Below, piece by piece: positions 7,044 to 16,146 of a DNA stretch of 55,786 nt; the first letter of the stretch is position 1, and each line of letters starts with the position of its first letter. Source of the stretch: SZUA-442 sp035461905 (GTDB lineage Bacteria > Actinomycetota > Acidimicrobiia > Spongiisociales > UBA5794). The stretch spans positions 1 to 55,786 of the forward strand of contig DATHUV010000140.1 of the NCBI GenBank assembly GCA_035461905.1, read 5' to 3'. The notes below the pieces were generated by a model. The model saw only the letters and a program-made list of their open reading frames with translations, did not search any database and was not told the origin of the DNA. Made by a program: the position numbers and the translations under genes.

Positions 7044-8984
7044 ATGATGCGTCGCATCTTTTCACCAGCAAACGTGCTCGCGGTCGCCGCGGCGCTCGTT
7101 GTCATGTACGGAACGCTCCTCGTGCGCGACTCGAATACCGCCGTGTTCGTCGGCGCCTTGCTCGCGGGAGCGGCCGGTGCGGTGGTCTGGTACCTCATGA
7201 CCGCGGCTCGTTCCCAGCTCTCCCTCGGGGACGCGCTCTCCGGGGTTCCGTGCCTCGGCGCCGTGCCACGAGACGGATCCACGCCGGCTCCCGCACTCAC
7301 GGAATCCGAGGTGAGGGACCGCTTCACCGCAATCCTTCGCGAGATCGAGGGCCACACCACGGGCCGAGTGCTCCTGGTGAGCTCCCCGGCCCCAGGTCAG
7401 GGCGCCTCGCGAGTCGCCCTCAGCCTCGCGATCGCAGCGTCCACCGCAGGTCGGCGGGTCATGCTCGTGGACGCAGATCCGTCCCCCAACGGCACCGGAC
7501 GGTACCTCTCCTCGGGAAGGTCACCGGGGCTGTCCGACGTCGCCAAGGGAACAGCGACGCTCGCGGAGGCCACGCGGATGTGGGTGCTCGAGGACGGCTC
7601 GAGCTTTCCCATGCTCCCCGCGGGCGACGAGCTCGCCGACTCGAGCGACCTCGCGGGAATCCTCGTAGCTGATGCCCTCGACGTCGTCTCCGAGCATGCC
7701 GACCTGATCATCATCGACGTTCCGCCCGTCATGTGGTCCACAGCCACCGACGACCTCGGAGCCCATGCGGACGGCACCGTTCTCGTACTCACCGACACCG
7801 CCGATCCGACCGGTGTCGCGAGGGCGATCGACAAGCTTGGCGATGCAGGGGCGCCGGTGCTCGGTTTCATCCGCAACCGGTCCGACGGCACATCGTCGCT
7901 CGGCCACCGACCGATTCGCGGTGCACTCGCACGGGGAGCGGCAATGGCCGGGATACTTCTGGTCGCATACAGCGCATACACGGGAGTCCAGCTCCTGTAC
8001 TCGTGGAGCGGCGTCGAGAAGGAGTCGCTCGACATGGCCGCTGTCGCTGCGATGAGGGAGTCCACAGACCCAAGGGCCCCATCGGATCCGAGCGACGATG
8101 TCGTGCTCGAGGAGGGCGAGGCGTCGACGCCGAGCACACCGCGGACCACGACACCGACCCAGTCCTACGAGACCCTCCTCATCATCGGCAACGACGAGAT
8201 CGGCGGCGTCGCCGATGTGATCCTGTACCTCGTTCGGCCAACGAACGGCGCAGATCCCTTCATGGTCTCGCTACCCAGGGACCTGTACGTCGAGAACCCG
8301 TGCACAGGTGGCAACAGTCGCATCAACACCCTGATCAAGGGATGCCCGTCGGAGGACATCAACGGACCGACCCTGCTCTCCTACCAGGTCGGGGCAATCA
8401 CCGGCATCGAGGTGGATCACTTCGCATGGTTCGACTTCGAGGGATTCACGAAGGTGATCGACTCCGTCGGAGGAGTCGAGGTGTGTGTCGACAACCCCGT
8501 TCGCGACGACAAGTCCGGACTCGACCTCCCTGCCGGATGCACTGAGACCGACGGCGAGCAGGCCCTTGCATGGGTACGCTCACGCCACACGGAGCAGCTC
8601 GTCGGTGGCTCATGGCGGTCCGTGCCCGGAGCGGGCGACCTCCAGCGCAACCAGCACCAGCAGGACGTGATCCTCCAGCTCTTCGCGAAGCTGAAGACCT
8701 TCGACTCACCGACACAACTCACGACGAAGGCGCGCAGTCTCGCGGACAACTTCGTCCTCGACGATCGCCTGAGCATCTCGAGCGCCGTCAACCTCGCATG
8801 GGGCCTTCGTGCGATCGACATCGAGTCCATCAGGAGGCTCGAGATCCCGGTCCGCCTCACCCGCACGACGTCCGGGCAGTCGGTGCTCGTTGCGACCGCC
8901 TCGTTCGACGAAGTCCTCGCAGACGCGTACGGTGACGACCTCCCCTCGAGTGACACCACAGACAACGCGGCCCTGACGCGGTGA
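7044..8984 (+). CDS. P-loop (BY-kinase/CpsD-like) and LytR-CpsA-Psr fusion protein
   Basis: A 646-residue protein. Two N-terminal helices (about 9-27 and 33-53) lead to a cytoplasmic CpsD/MinD-like domain (about 60-290), with MLVDADP (140-146) as Walker A' and LIIIDVPP as Walker B. The Walker A region SSPAPGQGAS (113-122) has Ala121 where the catalytic Lys is expected, so this domain is probably not an active kinase. A third helix (about 305-325) leads to an outside LCP domain with SLPRDLYV, INTLIKGC, VGGVEVCV, ALAWVRSRH and GDLQRNQHQQD. LCP enzymes transfer glycopolymers to peptidoglycan. The fusion could couple polymer synthesis or export to attachment. An in-frame ATG at 7047 is an equally possible start. 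There is no C-terminal Tyr cluster. Confidence 0.88.
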   Translation: MMRRIFSPANVLAVAAALVVMYGTLLVRDSNTAVFVGALLAGAAGAVVWYLMTAARSQLSLGDALSGVPCLGAVPRDGSTPAPALTESEVRDRFTAILREIEGHTTGRVLLVSSPAPGQGASRVALSLAIAASTAGRRVMLVDADPSPNGTGRYLSSGRSPGLSDVAKGTATLAEATRMWVLEDGSSFPMLPAGDELADSSDLAGILVADALDVVSEHADLIIIDVPPVMWSTATDDLGAHADGTVLVLTDTADPTGVARAIDKLGDAGAPVLGFIRNRSDGTSSLGHRPIRGALARGAAMAGILLVAYSAYTGVQLLYSWSGVEKESLDMAAVAAMRESTDPRAPSDPSDDVVLEEGEASTPSTPRTTTPTQSYETLLIIGNDEIGGVADVILYLVRPTNGADPFMVSLPRDLYVENPCTGGNSRINTLIKGCPSEDINGPTLLSYQVGAITGIEVDHFAWFDFEGFTKVIDSVGGVEVCVDNPVRDDKSGLDLPAGCTETDGEQALAWVRSRHTEQLVGGSWRSVPGAGDLQRNQHQQDVILQLFAKLKTFDSPTQLTTKARSLADNFVLDDRLSISSAVNLAWGLRAIDIESIRRLEIPVRLTRTTSGQSVLVATASFDEVLADAYGDDLPSSDTTDNAALTR

Positions 8985-9024
8985 ACCGTAGAATGCGCCC
9001 GACGCACAAGAGACGGGAACCCCG

Positions 9025-9924
9025 GTGAGCGACCCATACGATCCGCATCAGAACCCGCCAGGATGGACGGATCCGTACGCCGACCTGACCAACCTCTCAG
9101 GGAACGAACCGCTGCCCCCGATGGAGCCCCCGACGACGCCACCGGCGCAGCCTCCGGGATCGCCGCTCCTGACGGGCCTCATCATCGGGCTCCTCTTGAT
9201 CGCACTGTCCGTCGCGGTGTTCCAGCTTCTCTCTCCTGAGGACTCCGGCGAGGCATCGGACACGACCACGACGACGTCCGAAGGGGACACGACCAGTACG
9301 ACGGCCGAAGGGGACACGACCACGACGACGTCCGATGGCGGGACGACGACGACGGTCCCCCCCGGCGATCCGTTCGACGCTGTGCCGCCGGCGATCGAGG
9401 TCGACCGCCTCAAGATGATCACGAACGGCCTGCGAGTCAACCTCAACGATGTCCCCGACATCGTGTTCGGCCAGGACGCACCAACGGCGATCGGACGCCT
9501 CGTCGCCTCCTTCGGCGAACCCACCGAGGATACGGGCTGGCAGGTCTCGACCGGCCAGTACGGGGTGTGCGCAGGCGACCTCGAGCGAGTGCTGCTCTTC
9601 GGCCCATTCGCTGCGATCGTCACCAAACCCGGCGGGCAGGAGGTCTTCAACAGCTATCGCCACGACCTCACCTTTGGTGACCTTGCGAATCCGGCCGCTG
9701 GCCTCGAGACCCTGAGCGGCCTCACCGTCGGTGCCAGCGTTGCTGAACTCCAATCCACCTACTCCGGCGAGCTGGTGACGTTCTCGACCGATCCGCGCCT
9801 CGGCGAGATCTATGAGGTCCGCGGTTCGACGTCGGGGTCACTCCTCCTGTGGGGTCCCGTCGAGGGTCCCGATGACACCGACCGGGTCATCGGGATCTAC
9901 GCACCTGACGTGTGCAGCCGCTGA
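9025..9924 (+). CDS. Membrane-anchored protein with Thr-rich linker, paralogue of 5926-6948
   Basis: A 299-residue protein with a Pro-rich cytoplasmic N-terminus, one transmembrane helix (about residues 51-71), a linker made of repeated TTTT/SEGD-like units (about 78-112), and a C-terminal extracytoplasmic domain. The domain matches the end of the 5926 protein (TLSGLTVG, LLLWGPV, a Cys near the C-terminus). It starts with GTG 40 nt after the LCP-fusion gene and is probably in its operon. It lacks the zinc ribbon of its paralogue. Function unknown; an envelope role is inferred from context. Confidence 0.78.
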   Translation: MSDPYDPHQNPPGWTDPYADLTNLSGNEPLPPMEPPTTPPAQPPGSPLLTGLIIGLLLIALSVAVFQLLSPEDSGEASDTTTTTSEGDTTSTTAEGDTTTTTSDGGTTTTVPPGDPFDAVPPAIEVDRLKMITNGLRVNLNDVPDIVFGQDAPTAIGRLVASFGEPTEDTGWQVSTGQYGVCAGDLERVLLFGPFAAIVTKPGGQEVFNSYRHDLTFGDLANPAAGLETLSGLTVGASVAELQSTYSGELVTFSTDPRLGEIYEVRGSTSGSLLLWGPVEGPDDTDRVIGIYAPDVCSR

Positions 9925-9949
9925 GCAGCCTTGGTCGTCGTCACGCGGG

Positions 9950-9955
9950 TACAAT
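9950..9955 (+). promoter_or_regulatory. -10 box TACAAT, leaderless-type
   Basis: TACAAT is followed by exactly 7 nt and then the ATG at 9963. There is no Shine-Dalgarno sequence, so transcription probably starts at the start codon. Confidence 0.5.
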
Positions 9956-9962
9956 CGTCGCC

Positions 9963-10493
9963 ATGAAGCCAAGCTACGGAAGCGCGTTCGGCGTCGGCGC
10001 CATCGTCGGCCTCGTCGTTGCCGTTGCCGGAACGCTCTTCGTCGGGGCGACGGGAGGCATCTCGAAGCTCGCCGTGACCGGGGAGGGAGCGTCCATCGAG
10101 CCGGTGTTCGCGGTACCCGCATCAGCATTGTGGATCGTCACGATCGTCGCCGCGGCCGTGATCGGCACGGTTCTCGCCGTGGTCACGGCTGCGATTGCCA
10201 GGGTGATCGACCCGGACACATCGGGCGTCGGGCTGTGGGTCATCGCACCACTTGGTGCGACCGTGGGCGGCGTCGTCGCATTCGCCGTGTTTCCCCTCGG
10301 GGTCACGGGCCTCGGAACCCTCCAGGACGGTATGGCGACCATCTCCGTCGGAGCGATGGTGGCCCTCGCAGCGATCGCCGGACTCGCGGGAGGCAGCGTC
10401 ATCGTGTGGCAGTCGTACATCATGGCGCGACCACCCGTCGGGGTCCCTGATCCGGATCTGCTCCCCGCGGACGAGTCGTTCGTCACAGGCTGA
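9963..10493 (+). CDS. Four-helix membrane protein of unknown function
   Basis: A 176-residue integral membrane protein with four hydrophobic segments (about 7-29, 53-75, 88-110 and 122-146) and a short acidic C-terminal tail. Gly/Ala/Val-rich helices resemble small uncharacterised actinobacterial membrane proteins; no family motif was recognised. The ATG at 9963 is chosen for its TACAAT-N7 promoter spacing. It is convergent with the lipoprotein gene that ends at 10512. Confidence 0.65.
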   Translation: MKPSYGSAFGVGAIVGLVVAVAGTLFVGATGGISKLAVTGEGASIEPVFAVPASALWIVTIVAAAVIGTVLAVVTAAIARVIDPDTSGVGLWVIAPLGATVGGVVAFAVFPLGVTGLGTLQDGMATISVGAMVALAAIAGLAGGSVIVWQSYIMARPPVGVPDPDLLPADESFVTG

Positions 10494-10511
10494 CTCGTTC
10501 GCCCGACGTAC

Positions 10512-10862
10512 TCAGCCGTCCAGATGAACGATGCCCGTCGCCTCGAGGGCACCGTCGGCATTCGTCTCGTACGTGACGAGGAGCCTGTCGCGCTCGAGGA
10601 GATGCGTGCGGAGGTGCACGAGGGGTTCCCCGTCACACGTCAGATCGACGCCGGGAACGAACAGGTGGCTCGAACCAGCATCGTTGACGATCACGAAGGC
10701 ATCGACGGTCGTGTCGTTCCCCGTTACCTGTGACACGACGCCGGTGACGGAGCCATCCACGTCGGAGGGTTGCCCACCAGCGCATCCCGACACTGCCACC
10801 GCCATCGACGCAACGAGGAGGGCAACGGACCTATGCGCCGAGGATCGACTCGAGCTCGCCAT
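10512..10862 (-). CDS. Small secreted lipoprotein, unknown function
   Basis: A 116-residue protein with an N-terminal hydrophobic signal and lipobox VSGC (Cys27), then a small all-beta-looking domain (about residues 35-116) with repeated short strands. The start overlaps the end of the upstream thioredoxin-like gene by 32 nt, so the two are likely co-transcribed; the exact start is uncertain. No family recognised. It is a possible partner of the thioredoxin-like lipoprotein. Confidence 0.6.
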   Translation of the reverse strand: MASSSRSSAHRSVALLVASMAVAVSGCAGGQPSDVDGSVTGVVSQVTGNDTTVDAFVIVNDAGSSHLFVPGVDLTCDGEPLVHLRTHLLERDRLLVTYETNADGALEATGIVHLDG

Positions 10863-11658
10863 CGCCGAGCACCCCCTCGATCCGCGCGATGACGATTCCC
10901 TCCTCGTCCATCACGAAGATCCACGGTTCGGACGGGAGCCCGAAGTCGACGACCGCCGGGGCGAGATGGTCGGCGTCGGGTTGAAAGCCCTCTTCATTGA
11001 AGCCCTCGTAGACCTCGACGTGGACCCAGTTGACGTCCGGGTACGACTCGCTGATCTCCTTCGTCTGTCGAATCATCGGCCCGCAGGCGGCTGAAGTGCA
11101 GAACGCGGGTGTGGCGAAGATGGCAACGGTGCGGTTCCCGTTGGTGAGGGCGTCATCGAGCGATAGCTGATAGAACGCCTCATGGATCGGAAAGTCGGTG
11201 GTGAGGTCCTCGAGGGGGGTGTCGGCGACGGTCGGGGTCGGAACCGCTGGCGCAGGCTCGCCGATGGCCACCGTTGCTGGCTCCTCGGCAACGAGCACGA
11301 GGAACGGCTGCGTCCGCTCCCCGGTGGACACGTCGAAGTCGATCTCCCACTGCCCCGCACGGTCGAAGGGGATGGCCGCCCGATAGAGGCCGATGCTGTC
11401 CTCGATGATCCAGAGGAAGTCCGCGTCGACCTCATGAATGATGTCGGGGGCATCAAGGGCCTTCGCCCGTACCGTGACGGCTTCGTCCGGGGATCCGCGC
11501 CGTGTCCCGTCGATCTCGTTGACGGCGAACAGGAAGCGCTCATCGCCGACGGCCGGATCGATCGATGCCCTGATCGCGATCAGCTCCTCACCCTGATCGG
11601 ACGAGCAACCCGAGGCGACGATGGCTGCGGCAAGGGCGACAAGCACCAGCTTCCTCAT
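10831..11658 (-). CDS. Thioredoxin-fold lipoprotein
   Basis: A 275-residue lipoprotein with lipobox VASGC (Cys18), an N-terminal beta-rich domain (about 25-125), a Pro/Thr-rich linker, and a C-terminal thioredoxin/peroxiredoxin-like domain (about 145-275) with FATPAFCTSAACGP. The two cysteines are in a CX4C arrangement, not the usual CXXC. It probably acts as an extracytoplasmic thiol-dependent or metal-handling protein of the TlpA/SCO type; the substrate is unknown. The ATG at 11658 is chosen because the signal peptide begins there and a TATCGT box lies 6 nt upstream. Confidence 0.75.
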   Translation of the reverse strand: MRKLVLVALAAAIVASGCSSDQGEELIAIRASIDPAVGDERFLFAVNEIDGTRRGSPDEAVTVRAKALDAPDIIHEVDADFLWIIEDSIGLYRAAIPFDRAGQWEIDFDVSTGERTQPFLVLVAEEPATVAIGEPAPAVPTPTVADTPLEDLTTDFPIHEAFYQLSLDDALTNGNRTVAIFATPAFCTSAACGPMIRQTKEISESYPDVNWVHVEVYEGFNEEGFQPDADHLAPAVVDFGLPSEPWIFVMDEEGIVIARIEGVLGDGELESILGA

Positions 11659-11664
11659 GCCGGA

Positions 11665-11670
11665 ACGATA
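11665..11670 (-). promoter_or_regulatory. -10 box TATCGT, leaderless-type
   Basis: On the minus strand TATCGT ends 6 nt before the ATG at 11658, with no Shine-Dalgarno sequence between them. Confidence 0.4.
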
Positions 11671-11770
11671 CGTCGACTCGCACTCAACCAGGCCGCAAGG
11701 GTCGTCGTGAGGTGTGGAGCCGACGGCGATCCCGGCCCTCCGCGCGGTGCCGAGTAGGCGTGGGGGTCGT

Positions 11771-12313
11771 TCAGGTCGCGGTCTCGGCGTCGAACGAGTT
11801 CCAGATCTCACCAAGCGCTCCGAAGAGCTCTCCGAGGGCCCAGACGAGAATGATGGCCATCACGAGGAGGACGGCGAATGTCAGCAGGCCGCGGATCCAC
11901 CCTGTCCAGCCGGCGGTTGCGCCTCGCACAACCTCGACGACGTCGCCGATGAACCCTGGTGGCCGTCGACCGGACCCTCCGGAATCAGGCTGCGGCTCCG
12001 GCTCGAACGCAAGGCCTGTCGACTCGATGCGGGGGATCACGTCGATCGGTGTGGCCGGTGACGGCGTATCCGGCTCGTCGCGCTCGGCCACGGGATCCGG
12101 GTCTGGTCGAAGTGAGCGCAGCTCGTCCGGGTCGAGTTCGAGCACCTTGGCGAGGTCGTCGATGATCCCGATCGCTGGGGGAACCTCGCCGCGTTCCCAT
12201 CGTCGCACCGACGAGGACGACCGGCCAACGGCCGCGGCCAACTGCCCGAGGGACATGCCCTTTTCCAGACGGGCCTCGCGGATCGCACGGCCGATCGCCA
12301 TCGCATCGTTCAT
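11771..12313 (-). CDS. XRE-type HTH protein with C-terminal membrane helix
   Basis: A 180-residue protein. Residues 5-60 form an XRE/Cro helix-turn-helix (LGQLAAAVGRSSSSVRRWERG). An acidic, Pro-rich linker follows, and then a single transmembrane helix near residues 140-162. The layout HTH-linker-TM resembles RodZ-like or membrane-tethered regulators, but no RodZ domain is visible after the helix. It is divergent from the acyl-CoA synthetase gene at 12393 and could regulate it. The ATG at 12313 is preferred for its TAGTCT-N7 promoter; an in-frame ATG at 12301 also exists. Confidence 0.75.
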   Translation of the reverse strand: MNDAMAIGRAIREARLEKGMSLGQLAAAVGRSSSSVRRWERGEVPPAIGIIDDLAKVLELDPDELRSLRPDPDPVAERDEPDTPSPATPIDVIPRIESTGLAFEPEPQPDSGGSGRRPPGFIGDVVEVVRGATAGWTGWIRGLLTFAVLLVMAIILVWALGELFGALGEIWNSFDAETAT

Positions 12314-12320
12314 GGCGGAG

Positions 12321-12326
12321 AGACTA
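12321..12326 (-). promoter_or_regulatory. -10 box TAGTCT, leaderless-type
   Basis: On the minus strand TAGTCT is followed by 7 nt and the ATG at 12313, without a Shine-Dalgarno sequence. Confidence 0.45.
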
Positions 12327-12392
12327 TCGGCCAACCTCGTGAGGCGCAGTAGCGCACCCTGTAGGATTCGACCAGAAGCGAAAGGAACCTCC

Positions 12393-14207
<1,815 letters not shown>

Positions 14208-14221
14208 CACCGATCGGGTCG

Positions 14222-14313
14222 CGGAGGCGGACGGGAATCGAACCCGCCAGGGAACTCTCGCCCCCTCGTCGGTTTTGAAGACCGCGGTGCCCACCAGGCG
14301 CACGGACGCCTCC
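14222..14313 (-). tRNA. selC: tRNA-Sec (anticodon UCA)
   Basis: On the minus strand a 92-nt tRNA begins GGAGGCG and ends CCGCCTCC plus a G discriminator. It has an anticodon loop CTTCAAA with UCA (14276-14278), a long variable arm, and the T-arm GCGGG-TTCGATT-CCCGT. The long acceptor/T stack, long variable arm and UCA anticodon are hallmarks of selenocysteine tRNA. The 8th acceptor pair is a U-C mismatch. CCA is not encoded. This tRNA decodes the in-frame UGA in selD at 36860 and implies that SelA and SelB are present elsewhere. Confidence 0.93.
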
Positions 14314-14433
14314 GAACGGGACGCTACCGCTCTCCCGCCGTCTGATGCCCGTCGATCAACGGATGATGCGACAAGCTCCTCGCCCATCGTCGCTACACTC
14401 CGCCCACGCGTACCGCGAATCATGAGGATGAAC

Positions 14434-14742
14434 ATGGCAGACCCAAGTCTGATGGTGTGGATCGATCAGGATCTCTGCACGGGTGATGGCATCTGTGAGG
14501 AGATCGCTCCCGACGTGTTCCAGGGTCGTGATGACGGCCTGTGGGTCGTGAAGGAGACCTCCTCCAATTGGGGCGCGGAGATCGTCTTCGACGGCACCCA
14601 GGCACCCGACGGCGCCCGCGGGGTCGCTCGTGTACCCGATGACCAGATCGACATCGTCGTCGAGGCGGCCGAGGAGTGCCCGGGCGAGTGCATCATGATC
14701 GAGCCTTTCGACGCGGACACCTTCGCCAAACGCGGGGCCTGA
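14434..14742 (+). CDS. Small ferredoxin (3Fe-4S/4Fe-4S type) with an insert
   Basis: A 102-residue protein with the motif DLCTGDGICEEIAPDVF, typical of actinobacterial mono-cluster ferredoxins, and a late CPGEC. Between the two halves is an unusual insert of about 25 residues rich in Gly/Asp. The final motif has a second cysteine (CX3C) where most relatives have a single CP. Such ferredoxins feed electrons to P450s or oxygenases. Several in-frame ATGs occur (14422, 14428, 14434); the last has GAGG 5 nt upstream. The 3' end of tRNA-Sec is divergent and does not overlap. Confidence 0.8.
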   Translation: MADPSLMVWIDQDLCTGDGICEEIAPDVFQGRDDGLWVVKETSSNWGAEIVFDGTQAPDGARGVARVPDDQIDIVVEAAEECPGECIMIEPFDADTFAKRGA

Positions 14743-14807
14743 CGGAAGATCCCTTCGGCCGATGGGTTACCCGTGATCCTGCGGATCGAAGGTCGAGCAG
14801 CCGGAGC

Positions 14808-15239
14808 CTATTGGGTGATGTAACCCTCGAGCTGGTCGATCAGGAAACGCTGCTCCTCGATCACGCCACGCACCACGTCGCCGATCGAGACGATGCCGCA
14901 CACTCGTCCATCCTCGACCACGGGCAGATGGCGGAACCGATGATCCGTCATGATCTCCATGCACTCGGTGACCGACGTCGACCGTGAAACGGTGATCGGG
15001 TCGGACGTCATGATCTCGCTCACCAGGGTTTCGCGGGATCCGCGATCCACAAGGATGACCTTCCGCGCGTAGTCGCGCTCCGAGACGATGCCCACGAGGG
15101 TCTCCGATTCGAGGACGACGAGCGCACCGACATTCCGATGCGCCATGACCTCGAGGGCCTCATACACGGTCGTCCCAGGGCCCACATGCCACACGTCCGT
15201 TCCCTTGTCGTCGATCAAGTGGGCAACGCTCTTCGCCAT
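14808..15239 (-). CDS. Two-CBS-domain protein
   Basis: A 143-residue stand-alone protein made of a CBS pair: residues about 10-65 (VYEALEVMAHRNVGALVV) and about 75-130 (VTECMEIMTDHRFRHLPVV). Both have the usual VGIVSxRD / CGIVSIGD ends. Such proteins bind adenosine ligands (AMP, ATP, SAM or NADH) and regulate enzymes or channels. The start at 15239 is divergent from the enoyl-CoA hydratase. No partner domain is present, so the target is unknown. Confidence 0.88.
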   Translation of the reverse strand: MAKSVAHLIDDKGTDVWHVGPGTTVYEALEVMAHRNVGALVVLESETLVGIVSERDYARKVILVDRGSRETLVSEIMTSDPITVSRSTSVTECMEIMTDHRFRHLPVVEDGRVCGIVSIGDVVRGVIEEQRFLIDQLEGYITQ

Positions 15240-15324
15240 AGTGCAGCCCAACATACCAAGCGCGGGTCGCCCGTGCAGGAAGAATCTGTATCGGTACGAT
15301 GGTGCTGAGCGATGGGGAGGTCGG

Positions 15325-16089
15325 GTGGGCGAAGGCATTCGAGTTGACGGCGAGGGCGCCGTCGTGTCGATCGTCTTCGACCGATCGGAACGGTTGAACG
15401 CCCTGACGCTGACGATGCTCCAGGAGATCCGTGAGGCGTGCCACCACATCGCATCCACGGAGGCACGCATCGTCATCCTGCGGGGCGAGGGCTCGAGTTT
15501 CTCGGCAGGCATGGATCTCGAAACATTTCGGGAGGGACCGCTGTTGAGCGCCGATCCCGACCGCCGCTACGACGCTGCTGCACTCGGGAGATCCACATCT
15601 GAGGCGATTGCGGGCCTACCACAGGTGACGATCGCCGCCCTGCACGGCCACGTGTACGGCGGAGGCGTTGTCCTCGCCGCATCGTGCGACATCCTCATCG
15701 CTGAGGAGGATGCCATCTTCTCGATCCCGGAGATCGACGTCGGAATCCCGCTGGCGTGGGGAGGCATCGAGTTGCTCGTGCGTTCCCTCGGACCAGCACG
15801 GACCAAGGAACTGGTGATGACGGGGAGGACATTCACGGCCGCTGAGGCATACACGTGGGGCCTCGTCAACACTGTCGCGCCCTCCGGACAGGCTCTCGAG
15901 GAAGCTACGAAGGTCGCCGACACCGTCGCATCGAAGGCCCGGTTCGCGATCACCACGACGAAGCGCCACGTCGCGGAGGTTGCTGGGGGCGACCACAGCC
16001 GCGACGACGCGCTCGGCCTCGTCGCTGCCTTCGAGGATTCCGAGGCCGCTGCGCGGCGCAGGGAGTACCTCGATCGCTTCACACGCTGA
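15325..16089 (+). CDS. Enoyl-CoA hydratase/isomerase family protein
   Basis: A 254-residue crotonase-fold protein. The oxyanion-hole segments are FSAGMDLETF and ALHGHVYGGGVVLAASCDI, followed by FSIPEIDVGIPLAWGG. It probably hydrates or isomerises enoyl-CoA thioesters in fatty-acid or amino-acid breakdown. The GTG at 15325 is chosen because GGGGAGG sits 4 nt upstream. Crotonase members vary in reaction, so the exact substrate is not assigned. Confidence 0.88.
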   Translation: MGEGIRVDGEGAVVSIVFDRSERLNALTLTMLQEIREACHHIASTEARIVILRGEGSSFSAGMDLETFREGPLLSADPDRRYDAAALGRSTSEAIAGLPQVTIAALHGHVYGGGVVLAASCDILIAEEDAIFSIPEIDVGIPLAWGGIELLVRSLGPARTKELVMTGRTFTAAEAYTWGLVNTVAPSGQALEEATKVADTVASKARFAITTTKRHVAEVAGGDHSRDDALGLVAAFEDSEAAARRREYLDRFTR

Positions 16090-16132
16090 GGCGATCCTGC
16101 TCGGTCCACCCCACCCGACGTCCCTGCTGTCC

Positions 16133-16138
16133 TACAAT
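16133..16138 (+). promoter_or_regulatory. -10 box TACAAT before the liv operon
   Basis: TACAAT is followed by 8 nt and the GTG at 16147. No Shine-Dalgarno sequence is present, so the liv operon probably begins as a leaderless transcript. Confidence 0.5.
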
Positions 16139-16146
16139 CGCACATC

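Noticed and set aside
11061..11120. Hidden Sec residue in the thioredoxin-like lipoprotein
   Set aside because: Both candidate positions are plain Cys codons, and no in-frame TGA is present.
14222..14313. tRNA-Ser or tRNA-Leu (also long variable arm)
   Set aside because: The anticodon is UCA (reading UGA), flanked by the CTTCAAA loop seen in E. coli tRNA-Sec; neither Ser nor Leu fits.
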